Shown here: positions 38,702 through 46,820 of the stretch, one piece after another | Layout of the letters: each line of letters starts with the position of its first letter | Position numbering within the stretch: the stretch's first letter is position 1 | DNA from: an uncultured Hyphomonadaceae bacterium | GTDB lineage: Bacteria > Pseudomonadota > Alphaproteobacteria > Caulobacterales > Hyphomonadaceae | Length of the DNA: 64,000 nucleotides | NCBI GenBank assembly: GCA_913057945.1 | Contig: CAJXOF010000001.1 | Location: 124,001-188,000, forward strand | Direction: 5' to 3' | Translations under genes and position numbers: made by a program | Notes under the pieces: generated by a model | Seen by the model: the letters and a program-made list of their open reading frames with translations, nothing else | Databases searched by the model: none | What the model was told of the DNA's origin: nothing

Positions 38702-38880
38702 ACTTGTGTTTCTTATCCCGTCAGCAGGGGTCCCATCCTGCTATTCCTTCTATGTCTTGCGTCGTCTGAACGTCCGGACATCAAACCGTTTCTGCAAGTT
38801 TTTCAAGACGATTCAGCCAGATGGGGTAATGTGGCGCAGGTCAGGGCGCACACAGGCGCGGACCTGAGCGCATCTGCCCC

Positions 38881-39009
38881 TCAGGCGCGCATCTTCTTGC
38901 AGCAATATCTGGTTTCATGGGGCGCCGGGCGTGACCCCCACCATTTTCCGACCGCTCCACCCCTTGTCCAAACCGAGGCGAAGGTATCGCGTCTGGTCAC
39001 TCTGGTCAT
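38881..39009 (-). CDS. Possible 42-residue ORF or 5' remnant of a lost gene
   Basis: ATG at 39007-39009 preceded by GGGAGGAG with a short spacer, ending in TGA at 38881-38883. It reads divergently from GH43 and the operator at 39059-39072 lies 50 bases upstream, as expected of a regulated gene start. The product is basic, Trp-containing and not recognised, with no signal peptide. It may be a leader peptide, or the initiation region of a gene since deleted. Confidence 0.25.
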   Translation of the reverse strand: MTRVTRRDTFASVWTRGGAVGKWWGSRPAPHETRYCCKKMRA

Positions 39010-39058
39010 GGTCTCCTCCCTGTCGAATGCGGCTCTTGGCGGCCTTGGTATTCCATTT

Positions 39059-39072
39059 TGGTAACGCTACCA
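39059..39072. promoter_or_regulatory. LacI-type operator upstream of the GH43 gene
   Basis: TGGTA-ACGC-TACCA, an inverted repeat with the LacI-type central CG, 55 bases before the GH43 ATG. It resembles the xylB operator in layout but differs in the arms (TGGTA versus TGATA). Confidence 0.6.
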
Positions 39073-39126
39073 TACCGCGAATAGAAACCGGGTCCATACC
39101 GGACAGGCGACAGAGGGAGTGGAGTG

Positions 39127-40854
39127 ATGAAAACGCGAATACGAAATTGGAGATCTGCTGCCGGTATCGGCGCGCTCGTTCTGGCCGTGGCCTGCGGGAC
39201 TGCTGACGCCCCGGTCTCCCCGCCACCCGCAAGCGCGGAAGCGCGTTTCGCTTACCTGACCTATAGCGGCAGCGACCCGATTTTTGACCTGCCTCTCTCC
39301 GGCGGTCAGGCGCGCAACCCGATCCTGGCGGGCTATTATCCTGACCCCAGCATCGTGAAAGTGGATGAGGATTATTACCTCGTGAACTCCTCCTTCACCC
39401 ACTATCCCGGCATTCCGGTGTTCCATAGCCGCGACCTGAGCAATTGGACCCAGATCGGCAATGTCATCGACCGGCCGGACATGCTGGACTTTTCCGGGCT
39501 GACCGTGTCGCGCGGCGTCTTTGCCCCGACCATCGAGTTCCATGACGGGCTGTTCTACGTCATCAACACCTGTGTCGATTGCGGCGGCAATTTCATCGTG
39601 ACCGCAACCGACCCGGCCGGGCCGTGGTCCGATCCGGTCTGGCTGCCGCATGTCGGCGGGATCGATCCGTCTCTCTTCTTCGACGAGGATGGCAAGCTCT
39701 ACATCCTGAACAATGATGCCCCGGAGGGCGAGCCACTCTATCAGGGCCACCGCGCCGTCTGGATTCGAGAGGTCGATCCGGAAAGTTTCGCGCAAGTCTC
39801 CGAACCGGTCGTTGCCGTGAATGGCGGCGTGGATTTGCCGAAGAAGCCCGTCTGGATCGAAGGCCCGCACCTCTACAAGGTCGATGGAAAATATTTGCTG
39901 AGCGCAGCCGAAGGGGGCACCGGCCCGCAGCATTCGCAGGTCATCCTGACGGCCGAGTCGCCGCTCGGTCCATTTACGCCGCATCCGGATAACCCGGTCC
40001 TGACCCAGCGCGACCTTCCCGAAGACCGGCCGGAGCCGATCACGTCGGTCGGGCATGCCGATTTCACGCAGGACAGCGACGGCAATTGGTGGGCTGTCTT
40101 CCTCGGGACACGGCCCTATCAAGGCAATGAGTACAATACCGGCCGGGAAACCTTCCTGATGCCGGTGACATGGGAGAATGGCATTCCGCGCATTACGGCG
40201 CCCGGTGATGTGATCCCGCATGTCATTGACCGGCCTGCCCTTCCCGCCCAACCCGGCGCGCCGTTGCCCCTGACCGGAAACTTCACCTACACGGACGCTT
40301 TCGATGAGGAGGCATTGCCGCTTCACTGGCTCACCGTGCGCATACCTTCGGAAGACGGCTACCGGCTGGAGAACGGTGAGTTGGTGCTTGAGAAACGCGC
40401 CGAGGGAATTGGCGATCCGGGGCATCCCTCCTTCCTCGGTCGACGCCAGCAGCATATGAATGCCGAGGCCTATACGGAAGTCCTCTTCGTGCCGGGCGAT
40501 TCCGATGATGAAGCAGGCATTGCCGCCTTCCAGAATGATGCAGCCTATTACACGCTCGGCCTCTCCCTCGATGAGGACGGCGCGCCGGTCGTGAGGCTGC
40601 GCAAACGCGCAAGCGTGGACACAGATCCAGACGGTGAGATTATCACCGAAGTCCCTGCCCTTGCCGCACCGGGAGAGCCACTGAAGCTGAAGATCGCCGC
40701 TCATGGTCCAGAGATCGACTTCTACCAAGCCTCTCCTGAAGGCGTGTGGCAGCCTGTAGCGCTCGGCGAGGATGGCACGATCCTCAGCACCGAAAAGGCC
40801 GGCGGCTTTGTCGGCACGCTTCTGGGGGTCTACGCTCAGTCGGACCCGGACTGA
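39127..40854 (+). CDS. GH43 glycoside hydrolase, probable beta-xylosidase lipoprotein
   Basis: 575 residues from the ATG at 39127 (AGGGAGTGGAG upstream; a GTG one codon earlier is possible). A lipoprotein signal ends at Cys23 (LAVAC). The five-blade GH43 catalytic domain (about 65-370) shows the base Asp73 in YYPDPSIV, the pKa-modulating Asp in GGIDPSLFFDEDGK, and the acid Glu in WIEGPHLYK. A concanavalin-like C-terminal domain (about 385-575) is typical of xylan 1,4-beta-xylosidases. As a lipoprotein it would act at the periplasmic face; alpha-L-arabinofuranosidase activity is an alternative. Confidence 0.92.
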   Translation: MKTRIRNWRSAAGIGALVLAVACGTADAPVSPPPASAEARFAYLTYSGSDPIFDLPLSGGQARNPILAGYYPDPSIVKVDEDYYLVNSSFTHYPGIPVFHSRDLSNWTQIGNVIDRPDMLDFSGLTVSRGVFAPTIEFHDGLFYVINTCVDCGGNFIVTATDPAGPWSDPVWLPHVGGIDPSLFFDEDGKLYILNNDAPEGEPLYQGHRAVWIREVDPESFAQVSEPVVAVNGGVDLPKKPVWIEGPHLYKVDGKYLLSAAEGGTGPQHSQVILTAESPLGPFTPHPDNPVLTQRDLPEDRPEPITSVGHADFTQDSDGNWWAVFLGTRPYQGNEYNTGRETFLMPVTWENGIPRITAPGDVIPHVIDRPALPAQPGAPLPLTGNFTYTDAFDEEALPLHWLTVRIPSEDGYRLENGELVLEKRAEGIGDPGHPSFLGRRQQHMNAEAYTEVLFVPGDSDDEAGIAAFQNDAAYYTLGLSLDEDGAPVVRLRKRASVDTDPDGEIITEVPALAAPGEPLKLKIAAHGPEIDFYQASPEGVWQPVALGEDGTILSTEKAGGFVGTLLGVYAQSDPD

Positions 40855-40870
40855 TCCCCACACAAATGAA

Positions 40871-40899
40871 AATGGCGGCCTCCGATCGAGGCCGCCATT
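40871..40899. terminator. Bidirectional hairpin between GH43 and GH3
   Basis: Perfect 12-base arms AATGGCGGCCTC and GAGGCCGCCATT around a five-base loop, placed between the two convergent glycosidase genes. Short A/T ends serve both strands. Confidence 0.8.
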
Positions 40900-40926
40900 A
40901 TCGTATTTGACATGAAGCAGGCTACC

Positions 40927-43503
40927 CTAGTCAGGGCAATCGGCCGCGCCCGCTGACGGTTCAAACCGGATGTCCGCCATCGCGACGGTGCCGGCTTCTT
41001 CCGTCCCGATCACTGCCGGAATTTGAACATGGGTCAGATCGGTCAGACCGAGACACGCGGCGGGTGTCCGGTACTCGGCCCATTCCGCGCCTGTGACCGT
41101 GACCGCTTCAACTGCCTCGCAATTTCCATTCTGGTCACAGGAACCACTGAGGGTAACGGCATGTTCGCCGCCCTCCGGCACCTTGGCCGCAAAGACGATG
41201 TCGAGCGCAGCTTCTCCGTCCGCATTCAAATTGACCGGATTGGTGAACGATCCGAAGTAGAGCGCACCGGCAGGCTCAGACCAGGTCAGCACCAAGCCGT
41301 CTTCCTGGATGTCATAATCCGTACGGCTGATCGAAAGGCCGGCCAGTTCGGTGAGGCCGGGCTGAAGCGTCGTATAGGCGCCTTCGAAGGCGAGAAGCGT
41401 GGCCCAGCGGTCGCCGGGTCGGCCGCGTTTGAACAGGGTGCGCGGGTCAGCATTCCCCATCAACTCTTCTGACAAGCCCGGATCTTCACTCAACTCGCCA
41501 AGCTCTGAGGCCGCGGAGGCATAGCTGAGGCCATATCCGTATTCGAACAGCGGCTCGTAAGGCGCATCTTCCGGATTGAGACGTCCGGGCTGGGCCGTTG
41601 CCGGCCAGGAAAAGGACAGGCGACCGGTGAAATCATAGTCCGGCTCCGTCTGGAACAGGACATCGGCCACGCCACCACCCTCGGAGCCCGGAAGCCAGGC
41701 CGCCACGAAGGCATCGGAATCATTCATCTCCGGGTTTACCCAGAGCGGACGACCGGACAGGAAGACCGATACGACCGGGATGCCCTTTTCCTTGAAGGCT
41801 TCAAGCTTCGTGGTGTCGAAGCCGTTCGGGACGAAATCGATCGTCCGCACATCGCCAATGCCTTCTGCATACGGGTTTTCGCCGTACACTGCGATCACGA
41901 CATCGGCGTCGACATCGGATTCGCCTGTCGGATCGAAGACCAGCGTACCGCCCCCCGGCAGCAAGGCATCCTCGATGCCTTCCAGGATGGATTCGCCATT
42001 CTGGAAGTGGTCATTCTCATAGCCGCCCCCCTGCCAGGACAGGGTCCAGCCACCAGCCGCCTTGGTGATGCTGTCGGCGCCGTCACCGATTACGAGCACG
42101 GTCTGCTCCGTGCTGAGCGGCAGGAGGTTGTCATTGTTCTTGAGCAGAACAAGAGATTCCCGTACGGCCCGGCGGGCCACTTCGCGGGCCGCTGGCGTTG
42201 CCAGCAGGCTTTCATCATTCGCGCCGGGACGCTCGCTCGGTGCTGGCTTGTCGAAAATGCCATAGGCGAGCTTCACACGCAGGATGCGGCGCACGGCATC
42301 GTCAAGGCGCTCCATCGGAATGTTGCCATCCTTCACATGCTGGAGTGTGCTCTCATAGAGGCCCTTCCAGCTGTCCGGTGCCATATACATGTCGAGACCG
42401 GCATTCAGCGATTGCGGGCAATCCGTGTTCGTACAGCCGGGCACCTGTCCGTGGCCATTCCAGTCACCGACGACAAAGCCTGTGAAGCCGAGACGGTCTT
42501 TCAGCACTTCAGTCAGCATGGCGTGACTGCCATGCATCTTGACGCCCTGCCAGCTTGAGAAGGACGACATGACGGTCTGCACACCGGCTTCGAGCGCGGT
42601 GAAATAGCCCTGGGCATGAATATCGATCAGTTCCTGTTCGGTCGCCTGGGTCTCGCCCTGGTCGATGCCGTCCAGCGTGCCGCCATCGCCGACATAATGC
42701 TTGGCGCTGGAGATGACGTGACCGTCACCGAGGAAGCTTTCGTCTGCCGGGCGGCCCTGCAGTCCGTAGACGATCCGTTCGGCATAGGCGCGGACAATCT
42801 CCGGGCGTTCGGAATAGCCTTCATAGGTCCGGCCCCAGCGATCATCGCGCGGCGTAGCGATAGTGGGGGCGAACGTCCAGTCATGCCCCGACACGATGAG
42901 TTCTTCGGCCGTGATCCGGGCGATCTCCTCGATCAGGTCCGGATCATTGGCGGCGCCAAGGCCGATATTGTGGGGGAAAATCGTGGCGCCCGTCAGGTTT
43001 GCATGACCGTGAACGGCATCAATGCCCCAGATGACGGGAATGGCGATCTCAACGCCTTCCGGATCGACCGAGGCCTGCCAGTAGGCATCCGCATCCGCGA
43101 GCCAGGCGTGCATGGGCGCGAAGGGCTCATCGCCCGGCGCGGAGCTGCCGCCGCTCAATACGGAGCCAAGCCGATATTTCTTCACGTCTTCTGGTGTGAG
43201 GCTGTCGCTGTCGCCCTGGATGACCTGGCCGACCTTCTGCTCCAGCGTCATCTTGGCCATGATCTCGTCGATCCGCGCCTCGATTACCGGATCCAGGTCC
43301 GGCACAGTGATCTCAGGCCAGAGGTCTGGCGTGACGGCCAGATCCTGTTCGGTCATCAGGGCCGTCTGCTCCGGCTCTGCTGTCTGGGCCGTCTCTACGG
43401 CGTCAGACTTGACAGGCATGTGGCTGCACCCGGCGACCAGCGCCACGCAAGCCACGCCGCCCAGCAGCGAAATGATTGACGATTTCCGGACAGCCTTGGC
43501 CAT
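40927..43503 (-). CDS. GH3 glycoside hydrolase lipoprotein (beta-glucosidase/beta-xylosidase type)
   Basis: 858 residues from the ATG at 43501-43503 (AAGGGAGG four bases upstream); longer reading upstream runs through a terminator and is not real. Lipoprotein signal with Cys26 (LVAGC). The GH3 N-terminal barrel has nucleophile Asp347 in GFVVGDWNGHG, followed by the alpha/beta sandwich domain (LVLLKNNDNLLPL) and an extra C-terminal beta domain after about residue 670, as in ExoP-like enzymes. It would release glucose or xylose from beta-linked oligosaccharides in the periplasm. It lies 76 bases after the sugar transporter gene on the same strand. Confidence 0.93.
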   Translation of the reverse strand: MAKAVRKSSIISLLGGVACVALVAGCSHMPVKSDAVETAQTAEPEQTALMTEQDLAVTPDLWPEITVPDLDPVIEARIDEIMAKMTLEQKVGQVIQGDSDSLTPEDVKKYRLGSVLSGGSSAPGDEPFAPMHAWLADADAYWQASVDPEGVEIAIPVIWGIDAVHGHANLTGATIFPHNIGLGAANDPDLIEEIARITAEELIVSGHDWTFAPTIATPRDDRWGRTYEGYSERPEIVRAYAERIVYGLQGRPADESFLGDGHVISSAKHYVGDGGTLDGIDQGETQATEQELIDIHAQGYFTALEAGVQTVMSSFSSWQGVKMHGSHAMLTEVLKDRLGFTGFVVGDWNGHGQVPGCTNTDCPQSLNAGLDMYMAPDSWKGLYESTLQHVKDGNIPMERLDDAVRRILRVKLAYGIFDKPAPSERPGANDESLLATPAAREVARRAVRESLVLLKNNDNLLPLSTEQTVLVIGDGADSITKAAGGWTLSWQGGGYENDHFQNGESILEGIEDALLPGGGTLVFDPTGESDVDADVVIAVYGENPYAEGIGDVRTIDFVPNGFDTTKLEAFKEKGIPVVSVFLSGRPLWVNPEMNDSDAFVAAWLPGSEGGGVADVLFQTEPDYDFTGRLSFSWPATAQPGRLNPEDAPYEPLFEYGYGLSYASAASELGELSEDPGLSEELMGNADPRTLFKRGRPGDRWATLLAFEGAYTTLQPGLTELAGLSISRTDYDIQEDGLVLTWSEPAGALYFGSFTNPVNLNADGEAALDIVFAAKVPEGGEHAVTLSGSCDQNGNCEAVEAVTVTGAEWAEYRTPAACLGLTDLTHVQIPAVIGTEEAGTVAMADIRFEPSAGAADCPD

Positions 43504-43528
43504 CGCTACCTCCCTTATGTTTTTTTCT

Positions 43529-43563
43529 AAAAAAAATGCCCCCGCCGACGGATCGGCGAGGGC
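43529..43563 (-). terminator. Terminator between the sugar transporter and GH3 genes
   Basis: On the minus strand CCCTCGCCGA/TCGGCGGGGG pair around TCCG with one weak pair, followed by CATTTTTTTT. It falls between two same-strand genes, so GH3 expression needs readthrough or its own promoter in the following 25 bases. Confidence 0.8.
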
Positions 43564-43579
43564 TGAAAGTTCGAAGGGC

Positions 43580-45007
43580 CTAGCCCTGCATTTCCTCGAG
43601 TTCCAATCCCTTGGTCTCCTTGACCGCCTTGAAGACGAAGAAGACCGAGATGAGTGCGCAGACCGCGTAAAAGCCATAGGCTCCGGCGAGGCCGATACCG
43701 GCAGTTGCGAGCATGATCGGGAAAGTCATCGTGATCGCAAAATTGGCGATCCATTGGGCGAAGCCCGAAATGGCGAGACCTGCGCCGCGCACCTGGTTGG
43801 GGAACATCTCTCCCAGCGCGACCCACATGACGGGGCCCCAGGAGGCGTTGAAGAACACGACATAGGCGTTGGCCGCCAACAGCGCGATCAGGCCATAGCT
43901 GCCCGGAAGGCTGACAGCCCCCTCGATCGTGACAGCTTTCGAGAAGCAGAACGCCACGATGGCCAGGGTCACAGTCATGCCGACCGACCCGATCCAGAGC
44001 AGTGGCTTGCGGCCGATCCGGTCGATCAGCAGCAAGGCGATGATCACGGCAATGATCGAGACCGCACCGGAAATGATGTTGATCAGGAGCGCGTCGCTCT
44101 CGGAGAAGCCAACCGCCTGCCACAGCACGGCGCCATAGTAGAAGACAACATTGATGCCGACGAGTTGCTGGAACACGGCGAGCCCGATGCCGACCCAGAC
44201 GATGGGCTTGAACCCGAACTGGCCGAGAGCATCCTTGAGCGACGGCTTGTGGTCATTGGCGAGCGATTGCTCGATCTCGTCGACCTTGCGATGAGCCGCC
44301 TTTACGCCGGAGAGGCGGGACAGCACCGAACGGGCCTTTTCCGTCGAGCCTTGGGCCACGAGGTAACGCGGGCTTTCCGGAATGAACAGGAGCGCAACAA
44401 GGAAGAACGTGGCAGGCAGGAGTTCCATCCAGAACATCCAGCGCCAGGCTTCAAAGCCGAGCAGCCATTCATTCATTGCCGATCCGCCCGTGGCCTGAGC
44501 GATGAGATAGTTCGACACGAAGGCCAGGAAGAGGCCGCTGATGATCGCAACCTGCTGGATCGAGGAGAGACGACCGCGATACTTCGCAGGCGCAACCTCG
44601 GAGATATAGGCGGGCGACATGACACTGGCCGCGCCGACAGCGAGACCGCCAATGACGCGATAGACGACGAATTCCGCCGACGACCCGGCAACGCCCGAGC
44701 CCCATGCGGAAACGATGAAGCAGGCGGCGGCGGCAATCATCATCGTGCGGCGGCCAAATGCATCGGACAGGGTGCCCGCCAGCGCCGCGCCCATGGCGCA
44801 GCCCAGCAGCATGGAGGCGACGTTGAAGCCCGTCCCGACATCCTGCGAATTGAAGGCGACCCGCAAGCCGTCAACGGTTCCGTTGATGACGCCCGAGTCG
44901 AATCCAAAAAGAAATCCGCCGATCGTGGCCACGGCGGTGATGAGGAGGACCTGGCCGAAACTGCCCTGTCCTGTATCCATGTTTACAGTCGTTGATGCGT
45001 CGCTCAT
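43580..45007 (-). CDS. MFS sugar porter, probable xylose (or glucose/arabinose) proton symporter
   Basis: 475 residues from the ATG at 45005-45007 (GGGAGGG eight bases upstream). Twelve membrane helices. Sugar-porter signatures: GGFLFGFDSGVINGT (helix 1), PESPRYLVAQG after helix 6, QQLVGINVVFYYG in helix 7, and DRIGRKPLLW. Resembles XylE-type symporters, and the adjoining xylose genes favour D-xylose, but other hexoses cannot be excluded. Confidence 0.9.
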   Translation of the reverse strand: MSDASTTVNMDTGQGSFGQVLLITAVATIGGFLFGFDSGVINGTVDGLRVAFNSQDVGTGFNVASMLLGCAMGAALAGTLSDAFGRRTMMIAAAACFIVSAWGSGVAGSSAEFVVYRVIGGLAVGAASVMSPAYISEVAPAKYRGRLSSIQQVAIISGLFLAFVSNYLIAQATGGSAMNEWLLGFEAWRWMFWMELLPATFFLVALLFIPESPRYLVAQGSTEKARSVLSRLSGVKAAHRKVDEIEQSLANDHKPSLKDALGQFGFKPIVWVGIGLAVFQQLVGINVVFYYGAVLWQAVGFSESDALLINIISGAVSIIAVIIALLLIDRIGRKPLLWIGSVGMTVTLAIVAFCFSKAVTIEGAVSLPGSYGLIALLAANAYVVFFNASWGPVMWVALGEMFPNQVRGAGLAISGFAQWIANFAITMTFPIMLATAGIGLAGAYGFYAVCALISVFFVFKAVKETKGLELEEMQG

Positions 45008-45120
45008 ACCGCGCGCCCTCCCATGTTTCGCGGCAGGCAACCCCCTGCCCGCTTTTTCTGCTTATACCGAAGCTATGCCTCGAATGTTATCGCACAACAA
45101 GGAGCCTAACAAAATCAAGT

Positions 45121-45134
45121 TGTCAACGTTGACA
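45121..45134. promoter_or_regulatory. Perfect LacI-type operator upstream of the sugar transporter
   Basis: TGTCAACGTTGACA is a perfect 14-base palindrome with central CG, 114 bases upstream of the transporter ATG. Its arms (TGTCAAC) differ from the xylB and GH43 operators, so it may bind a different LacI-family protein. Confidence 0.65.
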
Positions 45135-45239
45135 CATGATAGGGATTTTCCAGTTCTCGCGAGTCGGCGCGACGACAATGCGCAGGATGCGCATCATCGC
45201 AAGCCGAGGTCCAGAAGGAATTGGGGAATGGCGAGCCGA

Positions 45240-45620
45240 CTATTTGGCGGTTGCGCAGCTCTGATTGTAGGAGGTGATATCCTGATTGAATTGACGTGCC
45301 AGCGCCTGAAGCGCGTGATCGGTGCCCATCAATTCTTTCTTGGCGGCCTGGTAGGCGGCCTTGGTTTCATCCGCCTTCGCGGCGTGCGCGGCAGAGACCA
45401 AACGGTGGATTTCAGCATCTTCCCAGGCCTCGCCTTTCAGCTCGACTCTCGCCGACATCTCATCGCGTTTCGTCTGAAGCGTTTCAATTTCTGCCTTTTT
45501 GGGCGCCATGGTCGCAGCCATCGCATTGCAGCGCTTCACATCCGCCGCCGTCATCGCCTCTGCAACAGCTGTCTGCGCGGCAAGAACAAGCAGGAAACTG
45601 GTGGCAATGGATTTGATCAT
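45240..45620 (-). CDS. Small exported helical protein, unknown
   Basis: 126 residues from the ATG at 45618-45620 (AGAGAGG upstream). Signal peptide MIKSIATSFLLVLAAQTAVA. The mature part is almost all helical and charged (ETLQTKRDEMSARVELKGE, KADETKAAYQAAKKELMG) with two Cys near its ends (VKRC and NQSC) that could form a disulfide. Not recognised. It follows the DUF3137 gene on the same strand after 98 bases. Confidence 0.65.
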   Translation of the reverse strand: MIKSIATSFLLVLAAQTAVAEAMTAADVKRCNAMAATMAPKKAEIETLQTKRDEMSARVELKGEAWEDAEIHRLVSAAHAAKADETKAAYQAAKKELMGTDHALQALARQFNQDITSYNQSCATAK

Positions 45621-45718
45621 AAAACGGGGCCTCTCTCTAAGCTCACGTTTTTTATGGCGGAAAGTCACTGAAGCAAAGCTGAACACGGTTGCCCCGGAAG
45701 GGCCGTATTTCAGACCCC

Positions 45719-46753
45719 TCAATCGCGCTCCAGACCCTCCTGACTCCGGCCAATGACCACCGCATCCAGGATCCGGAAGATCGCGGCGAAATCGTTCAAA
45801 AGCTCCCGCACCCGGTCGACGCTGTCGAGCGGCTTGAACATGCTGCCCGGTTCGAACAAATTGCCGCCCTCCAGCGTGATGAACATCTCGCCACCGTCAA
45901 AGCAGGTCTTCAGGCGCCCGCCATGAAAGGCCTTTTCCAGATCGACAAGGTTCTGCATCAGATCCGGCGTCAGCAAATATCGGCTCTCGACCTGGTCCGT
46001 GGTGTAGACCTCGAAAATCTTCTCGAAGACCGGGTCTTCCAGCATGGCGCGCGACATGCCCTTGGCGCCGCCGAACCGATTGAAGAAACCGGCATCCCGG
46101 GTGATCAGTGTGCGCCCATAGAAGCGTTTGGGAAATTCGAAGCGCAGGCATTGTCCCTGAAAGACGGTGACCCAGCGCGTCTGGGTCCGCCCCTTGGAGT
46201 CGCTCGACGTCCGGCGCTCTTCGAGATGCGCCTCGAACAATTCGAATTCCACGCCATTGCGCTTGCCGGTCAGCCGGTCTTCGTAATTGGCCCGGTCCCA
46301 GCTCGGCACCAGGCCGACATCATGATGCTTGTAGATCGACTCGACAGACCCCGGCTCGGCCGTGAAATTCAGCCCGAGTTGGCGCACCACGGGCAGGACG
46401 ATCAAATCCTTGGCTTCCTTGCTGAACCGGCGCACATCGCGCCCGCCCCAGAACATGTAACCCAGCCCGACAATCACGGCGATGATCGCCGCAAACGGAT
46501 GACGAATGAGGAACGCGCCGGCCAACCCGCCCAGGACGGCAACCGCTATGCCGACATAGCGCGCCTGCCGTGCTTTTGCGACCGCGGCCTGGCGCTCGGC
46601 CTCGCGGGTCAGCAAGGCCGGGCGGATCTCATCCTGGAAGAGACGCGGGAAATCCCTGAATTCATCGGGAAAGTCCCCCAGCGCCTTCCGGATATCCGGG
46701 TCAACAGGCTGCTGCGCCGGGGCTGGATCGGTCGGGGACATGTCCTGAGTCAT
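45719..46753 (-). CDS. DUF3137-family membrane protein
   Basis: 344 residues from the ATG at 46751-46753. Two adjacent membrane helices (about residues 65-105, YVGIAVAVLGGLAGAFLI and AAIIAVIVGLGYMFW) separate a short proline-rich N-terminus from a cytoplasmic domain with YKHHDVGLVPSWDRANYEDRLTG, the DUF3137 pattern. Function unknown in this family. It lies downstream of ilvD on the same strand. Confidence 0.75.
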   Translation of the reverse strand: MTQDMSPTDPAPAQQPVDPDIRKALGDFPDEFRDFPRLFQDEIRPALLTREAERQAAVAKARQARYVGIAVAVLGGLAGAFLIRHPFAAIIAVIVGLGYMFWGGRDVRRFSKEAKDLIVLPVVRQLGLNFTAEPGSVESIYKHHDVGLVPSWDRANYEDRLTGKRNGVEFELFEAHLEERRTSSDSKGRTQTRWVTVFQGQCLRFEFPKRFYGRTLITRDAGFFNRFGGAKGMSRAMLEDPVFEKIFEVYTTDQVESRYLLTPDLMQNLVDLEKAFHGGRLKTCFDGGEMFITLEGGNLFEPGSMFKPLDSVDRVRELLNDFAAIFRILDAVVIGRSQEGLERD

Positions 46754-46820
46754 CTGGGGCGGCCTCACAAAAACAGACCGCCCCAGTTAAGCTTGGATTC
46801 CGTGACAGGTAAAACCTGTA

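Larger units (their letters stand above)
38702..39126. other. Regulatory region between the second LacI gene and GH43
   Basis: 425 bases without a sure gene. It holds the promoters of the divergent LacI-2 (minus) and GH43 (plus) genes, a palindromic operator at 39059-39072 and a 42-codon minus-strand ORF with a strong Shine-Dalgarno at 38881-39009. The rest shows nothing recognisable. Confidence 0.6.

Noticed and set aside
39067..40863. 598-codon open frame opposite the GH43 gene
   Set aside because: Shadow of the GH43 coding strand; no signal, no motif, and it would cross the shared terminator side without a ribosome-binding site.
43112..44995. 627-codon open frame opposite the sugar porter and GH3 start
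   Set aside because: It spans two real genes and a terminator on the other strand and is rich in low-complexity charged stretches typical of antisense reading.
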